Below are positions 24,121 to 29,212 of a DNA stretch of 29,212 bases, piece after piece. The stretch spans positions 1 to 29,212 of the forward strand of contig DFFG01000086.1 of NCBI GenBank assembly GCA_002368795.1, read 5' to 3'. The notes under the pieces are model-generated. The model worked only from the letters and a program-made list of their open reading frames with translations. It was not told the DNA's origin and did no database searches. Numbering within the stretch: the first letter of the stretch is position 1; every line of letters begins with the position of its first letter. The stretch is from Eubacterium sp. UBA3782. GTDB lineage: Bacteria; Bacillota; Clostridia; Lachnospirales; Lachnospiraceae. The translations under genes were made by a program, and so were the position numbers.

Positions 24121-26028
24121 TCAGAGGATCGTCGGAAAACGAAGCACGGCTTTGAACAGGTCTCCGTCGATGGTGATGTCCAGACTGCCCCTCTGCAGCT
24201 CGGCCAGGCTTCTGGCAATGGACAGGCCCAGCCCGTTCCCGTCGGTCGTCCGGGACGCGTCGCCCCGGGTAAAGCGCTCCATCAGCTCCTCCTCCGACAT
24301 GTTCAGCATCTCCCGGGAGGTATTGCGGAAGGTAATGACGGCCTGATGATCCTTTTCCTCAAGGCTCAGATAAACTCTGGTCCCCGGCTGCGCGTATTTG
24401 CAGATGTTGTTCATCAGGTTATCAAAGATCCGCCACATCCTCCTGCCGTCCGCGAGGATGGACACCGCCCGGTCCGGCTTTGCCGTGACCAGCGTCAGGC
24501 TGCAGCTGTTCATCCGCTCTTCGTATTCCCCCGCTGCCTGCTCCACAAAAATGCCGGCATCGCAGGGCGCCAGAATCACATCCAGATTGCCGGTGGACGC
24601 CTTTGAGGCCTCCACAAGATCATCGATCAGGCGCTTCAGCTTGTCGGACTGGCGCAGCAGCACCTCCGCATATTCGGTGATCTTTTCGTTCTCGCAGGGC
24701 TCCTCCCCGATCAGCGCCGCATAATTGATGATGGAGGTCAGCGGCGTCTTGATGTCGTGAGAGACATTGGTGATCAGCGCCGTCTTCATCCGCTCGCTCT
24801 TCATGCGCTCATCAAGGGCGGCGGCCATGCCGCCGGCGATGCTGTTCAGGTGTTCTCCATGCTCCTTCAGCTCCCCGATCATCCCTTTGGTGTCGGTCTG
24901 ATAGGAAAGGTCTCCGCCGGCCAGTGCGGCTCCGCCCTGCTGCAGTTTCCGAAGGCAGAGGACGACATAGAGAATGGCCGGGATCAGGAACAGCTTCTCA
25001 AGGCAGAACAAAAAGGCCAGGACTGGCGGTTCGTATATGGTCATGATCAGTGCCAGAAATTCCAGTAGGGTGAGAGCACCGATGGCAAGTGCGCTCTTCC
25101 ATACCAGCGGCAGTCCCCGGATCAAAGAGAGCAGGAAGCGGCAGATCCTTTTTATCTCTCTCCACAGGAAACGGACGATACGCACGGTAAGCATTTTCTC
25201 CCAGAGCGTATGCCGTTTCAGCCTGCTGGCGCCGCTCATGCAGACCAGAAGCAGCGCGCCTGCGGTGGCAGCTATGGCAGCCCCGGCAAAAAGAAGCGGA
25301 CCAGGCCGGAGGGCAAAGGTGGTTCCCACTGCGTATAAAAGCAGCAAGGCAAAGCTAAACACATTGACAAAAATAAAATCAAAGGGCAGGACCTCGAAGG
25401 GGCCGGGATACAGCGCATCCGAATCCGGCCGCCGCCCCGCTGCAACCATCAGTGCAACGAAGGTGAGCACCATGAGCACGAACGCTCCCACACCGATCCC
25501 GTAGACGGCATACCGCAGCAGATAGAGGATATGGACCAGCCATCCGGTAAAGGCCGTCTGCCGGCCCAGCCAGGTGGATGCGGGGATCTGCATCTGCACC
25601 GTATACTGCTCCGTATCGCCATCTCTCCCGTATGGCTGTCCGTCGTCGATCGAATAAAAGTCGATCTGCCCGTCCTCAAACCGGACGGCACCGTAATGCA
25701 TGGTATACTGCCAGTCTGTGCTCTCTTCTGCGCCGTCAGTTACAAAAACGACCTTTCCCTTCCCGTCGGTGATCCGGTACAGACAGCCGTCATCGTAGGC
25801 GTAACCATCTGCAACCGCCTGATGCAGGCAGGTATAGACATTGGAGGCAAGATCGAGATGGACGACTACCTCCTTGCGGATCTCCTCCTCCTTCCGGCTG
25901 TAAAAGTCCAGGCCATAGTCCAAAAGCACGATTGCCGCGATCAGACTCGCAGCAAACACGAGAGCGGACAGCACACAGCCAATATACAGTATCACCTTAC
26001 CCGGGACCGTACAGATCCATCGCTTCAT
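24121..26028 (-). CDS. Sensor histidine kinase with about six membrane spans
   Basis: 635 residues. TM1 at about 13–37, an external segment of about 120 residues, then about five further hydrophobic segments up to ~355 (around 162–195, 218–240, 245–266, 308–330 and 335–357), a short linker and a HisKA/HATPase core. H box VSHDIKTPLTSI with phospho-acceptor H424; N box NLMNNICKYA; G box GDASRTTDGNGLGLSIA. The many spans suggest sensing within or at the membrane. Its ATG overlaps the TGA of the response regulator gene (ATGA), so the pair is co-translated. Signal unknown; no transporter genes lie beside it in the window. Confidence 0.93.
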   Translation of the reverse strand: MKRWICTVPGKVILYIGCVLSALVFAASLIAAIVLLDYGLDFYSRKEEEIRKEVVVHLDLASNVYTCLHQAVADGYAYDDGCLYRITDGKGKVVFVTDGAEESTDWQYTMHYGAVRFEDGQIDFYSIDDGQPYGRDGDTEQYTVQMQIPASTWLGRQTAFTGWLVHILYLLRYAVYGIGVGAFVLMVLTFVALMVAAGRRPDSDALYPGPFEVLPFDFIFVNVFSFALLLLYAVGTTFALRPGPLLFAGAAIAATAGALLLVCMSGASRLKRHTLWEKMLTVRIVRFLWREIKRICRFLLSLIRGLPLVWKSALAIGALTLLEFLALIMTIYEPPVLAFLFCLEKLFLIPAILYVVLCLRKLQQGGAALAGGDLSYQTDTKGMIGELKEHGEHLNSIAGGMAAALDERMKSERMKTALITNVSHDIKTPLTSIINYAALIGEEPCENEKITEYAEVLLRQSDKLKRLIDDLVEASKASTGNLDVILAPCDAGIFVEQAAGEYEERMNSCSLTLVTAKPDRAVSILADGRRMWRIFDNLMNNICKYAQPGTRVYLSLEEKDHQAVITFRNTSREMLNMSEEELMERFTRGDASRTTDGNGLGLSIARSLAELQRGSLDITIDGDLFKAVLRFPTIL

Positions 26029-26723
26029 CGTCTTTTCTCTCCTTCCATCTTGTAGCCCTGGCCGAAAACCACCTTGATATACCGTGGGTCAGCCGGGTCG
26101 ATCTCAAGCTTTTCGCGAAGATGGCGGATATGAACAGCAACCGTATTGTCCGTCCCAAAGGGCTTTTCCTTCCAGATGGTGCGGTAGATCTCCTTTGGAG
26201 AAAAAACGCGGTCCGGATTTGCGATCAGAAGCCGGAGGATCTCATATTCCTTGGGTGTGAGCGAGACGATCTCCCCATCTGCCCTGACCTCCTTGGTCCG
26301 GTCATCCAGCTCGATCCCGCCGACCGAATAGCACTCCGGCTTCTCAGCTCCGCCGCCAAAGCGGAGGTAGCGCCGCAGCTGGGAACGCACCCTGGCTGTG
26401 ACCTCCAGCGGATTGAAGGGCTTTGTGATGTAATCGTCCGCTCCCACATTGAGTCCCAGGATCTTGTCGGTATCCTCGCTTTTGGCTGTCAGAAGGATGA
26501 TGGGCACGTTGCTCGTCTCCCGGATCCTGGCCATGGCGGTCATCCCGTCCATGACGGGCATCATGATATCCAGAAGTACCAGATGGATCTCCTCCCGGCC
26601 GATGATCTCCAGCGCTTCTTTTCCGTTGTACGCCTCATACAGGTGGTAGTCCGGATCGGCCAGATAGATCTTCAGCGCATTCACAATATCGCGGTCATCA
26701 TCACAGATCAGAATGTTCGGCAT
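26025..26723 (-). CDS. OmpR/PhoB-family response regulator
   Basis: 232 residues: a receiver domain with the acidic pocket D8/D9/D10, phospho-acceptor D52 (LLDIMMPVMDG), T79 and K101, and a C-terminal winged-helix DNA-binding domain (LTPKEYEILRLL…DNTVAVHIRHLREKLE). AAAGGAG stands seven bases upstream of the ATG. It is first in the operon with the histidine kinase. A promoter at 26753–26781 and a pair of 11-bp direct repeats just upstream of its -35 suggest that it activates its own transcription. Confidence 0.95.
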   Translation of the reverse strand: MPNILICDDDRDIVNALKIYLADPDYHLYEAYNGKEALEIIGREEIHLVLLDIMMPVMDGMTAMARIRETSNVPIILLTAKSEDTDKILGLNVGADDYITKPFNPLEVTARVRSQLRRYLRFGGGAEKPECYSVGGIELDDRTKEVRADGEIVSLTPKEYEILRLLIANPDRVFSPKEIYRTIWKEKPFGTDNTVAVHIRHLREKLEIDPADPRYIKVVFGQGYKMEGEKRR

Positions 26724-26752
26724 TGCTGTTCTCCTTTATCTCTGCTGAAATC

Positions 26753-26781
26753 ATCATAGCGCACCGGCACTTTAAGTTGAA
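26753..26781 (-). promoter_or_regulatory. Candidate promoter of the two-component operon
   Basis: Minus-strand -35 TTCAAC (26776–26781), 17-bp spacer, -10 TATGAT (26753–26758). The weak -35 box (3/6) fits a promoter needing an activator. Transcription would begin near 26746, about 22 bases before the response regulator start codon. Confidence 0.5.
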
Positions 26782-26790
26782 AGCGGCGAA

Positions 26791-26812
26791 CAGATTAAGA
26801 TTTGATGAAGAT
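26791..26812 (-). promoter_or_regulatory. Direct repeat, possible OmpR-type regulator binding site
   Basis: On the minus strand ATCTTCATCAA is followed directly by ATCTTAATCTG, 8 of 11 positions alike, about nine bases upstream of the -35 box. OmpR-family regulators typically bind as head-to-tail dimers to 10–11-bp repeats in this position, so autoregulation is a reasonable guess. Confidence 0.45.
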
Positions 26813-26827
26813 GGAAGTTTTATTCAG

Positions 26828-26873
26828 GAACGCCTCGGCGTTCTTGCCGCCTATAGAGGCGGGGGACACCCCG
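26828..26873 (-). terminator. Three consecutive hairpins after the Xre gene
   Basis: gaacgcc-tc-ggcgttc (26828–26843), ccgcct-atag-aggcgg (26847–26862) and cgggg-gaca-ccccg (26860–26873) follow each other just past the stop of the Xre-type gene. The minus-strand transcript then reads CTGAATAAAACTT, so there is no clean T-run. Termination or 3'-end protection is likely but not certain. Confidence 0.5.
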
Positions 26874-26882
26874 AATGAGTTG

Positions 26883-27896
26883 TTATTCCCTGGAGCGGAT
26901 CACCTTCAGCACTGCGGCAAGCACGCCACAGCCCACACCGGCCACCGGCCATATGATCCAGGTCATATCCCAGCGTCCGGTCAGGAAGCTGACCAGCAGA
27001 TAGAGCGCTGTTGCACTTCCCCAGTAGATGCCCATGATGGCTTCATTGCGCCGGTTTTCCCTCTTTTGGGCCCGGGAATAATCGCCCTCCTCCAGAAGCG
27101 ACTGCATCGCCTCTGTCATGATGCTGGTCCGGACGATCAGCAGCACCCCGACTGCTACCATGGCCAGAAGGATGCAGAGGGCGGCAGACATGCTCATCTC
27201 ATTTTCATCGTTCAGGATCATCGAGACAAACAGCGGAATGCAGGAAAGCACACACAGAAGGATGCCGATGACCATATAGCGGATATGCTGGCTGCTGTAG
27301 CGCTCCATGCGGTCCCGCACCATGCCCTCCACACCATAAGCCGTTTCCAGAGCTTCCTTCTCAATATAATCAAAGCGGCCAAGCTTCATGCCGTCATAGA
27401 CAAACAGGGCAACGGCCGCGCCCACCAGAAGCATGAGCACGAGGATGCCAAAGCCGGCCGCCTGCATCTCAGTGAGCGGGACAAGACCCATCTCCTGCGC
27501 GGTGGAAAGCAGAATCAGCAGGATCGGAGAAAGAATGCACAGCATCACACCGATGGCCGTCCGCCCGGCAGATACTGCCTTGAGTGCGAGGAAATCGTTT
27601 GCCTCCTCCATCGACACACTACGGAGAGGCTCGGCCTCCGGCAGCTTCCCGACTGCTGTGATTTCTGTCTCCGTATAGGCCGGCAGCTCCTGCAGCGGCT
27701 CCTCATCCTTCAGCAGGATATCTGTGCTGACGCCAAAGGCCTCGGCCATGGCCAGGATCCTCTTCAGGTCGGGCGTGGACTGCGCGCTCTCCCATTTCGA
27801 GATCGCCTGTCGGCTGACGCCCAGCTGCTCTGCCAGCTCCTCCTGGGACCATCCGTTTCTTTTTCTCAGTATTGTGATCTTTTCAGCGAGTATCAT
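26883..27896 (-). CDS. Xre-family regulator fused to a membrane domain
   Basis: 337 residues. The N-terminal HTH (residues 3–58: ILRKRNGWSQEELAEQLGVSRQAISKWESAQSTP is the usual helix-turn-helix core, in two pieces here) is followed by a linker and about six hydrophobic segments, paired as 135–150/165–185, 230–265 and 295–325. Such membrane-linked HTH_3 proteins are common in Clostridia and are thought to respond to membrane or drug stress. The ATG at 27896 has GGAGGAG next to it; the frame from 27953 adds 19 unconserved residues. Adjacent to, but not overlapping, the two-component operon, with hairpins in between. Target genes unknown. Confidence 0.88.
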   Translation of the reverse strand: MILAEKITILRKRNGWSQEELAEQLGVSRQAISKWESAQSTPDLKRILAMAEAFGVSTDILLKDEEPLQELPAYTETEITAVGKLPEAEPLRSVSMEEANDFLALKAVSAGRTAIGVMLCILSPILLILLSTAQEMGLVPLTEMQAAGFGILVLMLLVGAAVALFVYDGMKLGRFDYIEKEALETAYGVEGMVRDRMERYSSQHIRYMVIGILLCVLSCIPLFVSMILNDENEMSMSAALCILLAMVAVGVLLIVRTSIMTEAMQSLLEEGDYSRAQKRENRRNEAIMGIYWGSATALYLLVSFLTGRWDMTWIIWPVAGVGCGVLAAVLKVIRSRE

Positions 27897-28019
27897 GTCT
27901 GCTCCTCCATTTCTGTCGGGTGCCGCAGCACCGTTTGTTGATAGTCTGAGCATAGAGGTTTGCCCGGTTGCCTGCCACCAGGCGGGCCTTGCAATCTGTC
28001 AACTGCCGGTTGCAACTGG

Positions 28020-28061
28020 AAAAAAGCCGGTTTCGGACCGTTTCAGGCCCATCATCCGGCC
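28020..28061 (-). terminator. Weak terminator after the GNAT gene
   Basis: Minus-strand GCCGG…CCGGC (28026–28060), with an inner CGGT/ACCG hairpin, followed by six T. The 5-bp outer stem has a long loop, so the call is tentative. Confidence 0.4.
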
Positions 28062-28086
28062 AATTTCAGCTCCCGGATGGCAGAGT

Positions 28087-28593
28087 TTACCCTTCGTCCG
28101 TTTTCTCAAACGCCAACCTTGGGTATTCGTCTTCCTCCACATAGATCGTCCCGCAGTGGACGAAGCCAAGCTTTTTGAGCATGTTCTGCATGACATAATT
28201 GTCCGGGTGGGTATCGATACGGATATGGCCGCACTGCCCGAGAGCCCATTTAATGCAAAAGCTGCCGATCCCCTTTTCCGATCCGTCGGACGCGATCCGG
28301 TGTACCGCACCGTAGGTGTCCTCACCGATCCAGGCTCCGTCCGTGATCACCCGGTAGGCCGGCTCGATATCCTTTCCATAATCAAAAAAGAATACGCCGA
28401 TCACCCTTCCGCCGTCACTGACGCATACATAGCTCTTGCCTTCCCTTATATCTCTGCGGATCAGATCCTCCGGCGGCCAGGCGGTCGGTCCCCACTGATT
28501 CGGATTGCCGTGGGCTGCCATAAATTCACGCGCATAGGCATAGATCTCCATAATCCTGCCAAGGTCCTGCTTTTCTGCTTTTCTGATCTGCAT
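28087..28593 (-). CDS. GNAT-family N-acetyltransferase
   Basis: 168 residues with the GNAT fold: an N-terminal beta strand (MQIRKAEKQDLGRIMEIYAYAREFMAAHG in outline), a central V/GVFFFDYG strand, and the acetyl-CoA loop SEKGIGSF followed by the helix of motif A. The C-terminal segment DNYVMQNMLKKLGFVHCGTIYV is typical. The substrate is not predictable. The ATG at 28593 has GAGAGG seven bases upstream; the frame from 28608 adds MRGSH. It is divergent from glnN. A small dyad cggag-cag-ctccg (28613–28625) lies in its leader. Confidence 0.88.
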   Translation of the reverse strand: MQIRKAEKQDLGRIMEIYAYAREFMAAHGNPNQWGPTAWPPEDLIRRDIREGKSYVCVSDGGRVIGVFFFDYGKDIEPAYRVITDGAWIGEDTYGAVHRIASDGSEKGIGSFCIKWALGQCGHIRIDTHPDNYVMQNMLKKLGFVHCGTIYVEEDEYPRLAFEKTDEG

Positions 28594-28721
28594 ATGTGAT
28601 CCTCTCATTCCCGGAGCAGCTCCGCTCTTTCATGCTAATCATAACAGGCCTTCGTGATTTATGCACATTTTCTTTTGCTTTTTTCCTATTGTTCCCCAAT
28701 GTTTTCGGTATGGTCAAATCA

Positions 28722-28750
28722 TTGACACCTTCCTCGTTTTTCTGTATAGT
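28722..28750 (+). promoter_or_regulatory. glnN: Near-consensus sigma-A promoter of glnN
   Basis: -35 TTGACA (28722–28727, 6/6), 17 bp, -10 TATAGT (28745–28750, 5/6). Expected start near 28757, only about four bases before the leader hairpin at 28761–28807. I see no TGTnA-type GlnR operator overlapping it. Confidence 0.85.
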
Positions 28751-28760
28751 TCCCAGATAT

Positions 28761-28807
28761 AAAGGCAAGGAGGTCTTTGCGGAAGCATAACGACCTCCCT
28801 GCCTTTT
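28761..28807 (+). terminator. Terminator-like hairpin in the glnN leader
   Basis: Stem aaaggca-a-ggaggtc (28761–28775) with gacctcc-c-tgccttt (28792–28806): 14 pairs and one mismatch. An upper tgc-GGAA-gca stem-loop tops it (GNRA-type tetraloop), and TTTTCTATTTTATT follows. It is a good intrinsic terminator by shape but lies between the promoter and glnN, within the first ~50 nucleotides of the transcript. It could be an attenuator, a short RNA, or a 5' stabilising hairpin. No alternative antiterminator arm fits in the few bases before it. Confidence 0.75.
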
Positions 28808-28841
28808 CTATTTTATTAATGAAGAAAAGGAGCTATGGACC

Positions 28842-29212
28842 ATGCGTACTGTACCGGAATATTTCGGAAGCCTCGTTTTTGATGACCGCGTGATGCGCTC
28901 TACTCTCTCTGACGAGATCTACACCTCCCTCAGGAAAACCATTGATGAAGGACACAAGCTGGATGCCGGCGTGGCGGACGCCGTTGCCAAGGCTATGAAG
29001 GACTGGGCACTGGAGCATGGCGCGACTCACTTCACCCACTGGTTCCAGCCCCTTACCGGGATCACGGCGGAAAAGCATGACAGCTTTATCACTCCTTCGC
29101 CCGACGGCGGCGTGATCATGGAGTTTTCCGGCAAAGAACTGATCAAGGGTGAGCCGGACGCCTCCTCCTTCCCCTCCGGCGGTCTTCGCGCCACCTTTGA
29201 GGCCAGAGGCTA
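28842..29212 (+). CDS. glnN: Class III glutamine synthetase (N-terminal part; cut by window)
   Basis: First 123 codons of a ~700-residue enzyme that makes glutamine from glutamate, ammonia and ATP. The opening MRTVPEYFGSLVFDDRVMR and the segment AMKDWALEHGATHFTHWFQPLTGITAEKHDSF are characteristic of the GSIII (GlnN) class, which is distinct from GlnA type I. The ATG at 28842 has AAAAGGAG nine bases upstream. The gene runs off the right edge. The leader hairpin and strong promoter upstream suggest that expression is controlled after initiation, plausibly by nitrogen status; this is inference. Confidence 0.95.
   Translation, partial: MRTVPEYFGSLVFDDRVMRSTLSDEIYTSLRKTIDEGHKLDAGVADAVAKAMKDWALEHGATHFTHWFQPLTGITAEKHDSFITPSPDGGVIMEFSGKELIKGEPDASSFPSGGLRATFEARG

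Noticed and set aside
28596..28790. 64-codon plus-strand frame before glnN
   Set aside because: It overlaps the glnN promoter and leader hairpin, leaving no room for its own signals.
28722..28841. ANTAR-type antitermination leader or a glutamine riboswitch upstream of glnN
   Set aside because: Only one long hairpin is present; the paired hexaloop hairpins of ANTAR targets and the glutamine-aptamer layout are not visible.

Overview
The window looks like a chromosomal segment of a fairly GC-rich, anaerobic Firmicute, most likely a Lachnospiraceae-type Clostridium relative. The reasons are the gene order priA–def–fmt–Zn peptidase–rsmB–rlmN, strong AGGAGG-type ribosome binding sites, sigma-A-like promoters, a class III glutamine synthetase, and a MurE with the DNPR motif expected for meso-diaminopimelate peptidoglycan. 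Nearly every gene lies on the minus strand; only comF and glnN are on the plus strand. I see no tRNA, rRNA, CRISPR array, transposase or phage gene. Most of the window is core genome, and the unusual signal lies in the intergenic structures, repeats and a few unfamiliar membrane or surface proteins.

Layout (transcription runs right to left for the minus strand). 1–8.8 kb: the operon murE–priA–def–fmt–Zn peptidase–rsmB–rlmN, covering cell-wall precursor synthesis, replication restart, initiator-tRNA formylation and deformylation, and rRNA methylation. Many junctions overlap by a few bases. A dyad-rich block splits priA from def, and a 36-bp tandem repeat runs from the end of fmt into the following gap. 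8.9–12.8 kb: a four-gene operon of two uncharacterised membrane proteins, the diadenylate cyclase cdaA and its partner cdaR/ybbR. It starts at a recognisable promoter and ends in a compound terminator.

12.8–14.9 kb: a gap packed with strong hairpins, then a lipoprotein of unknown function and a 74-residue protein. 14.9–19.1 kb: two tandem, diverged LtrA-like multi-spanning membrane proteins followed by an M3 oligoendopeptidase, driven by a near-consensus promoter. 19.3–20.0 kb: comF on the plus strand, whose start is odd (TTG start or one-base frameshift). 20.2–22.9 kb: a 925-residue lipoprotein with four SH3b-like domains and two long Thr/Pro/Lys/Glu-rich spacers.

23.2–28.6 kb: a Nudix hydrolase with a Gly-rich insertion, a two-component system (OmpR-type regulator plus histidine kinase with about six membrane spans) with a candidate autoregulatory site, an Xre-type regulator fused to a membrane domain, and a GNAT acetyltransferase. 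28.7 kb to the end: glnN (class III glutamine synthetase), cut by the window edge. Its near-perfect promoter is followed at once by a terminator-like hairpin in the leader.

I do not see one clear new multi-gene system. The items most worth a second look are the glnN leader hairpin, the uncharacterised membrane pair ahead of cdaA, the comF start, the fmt-frame 36-bp repeat, the dyad block at 4.8–5.0 kb, and the LtrA–LtrA–M3 operon.
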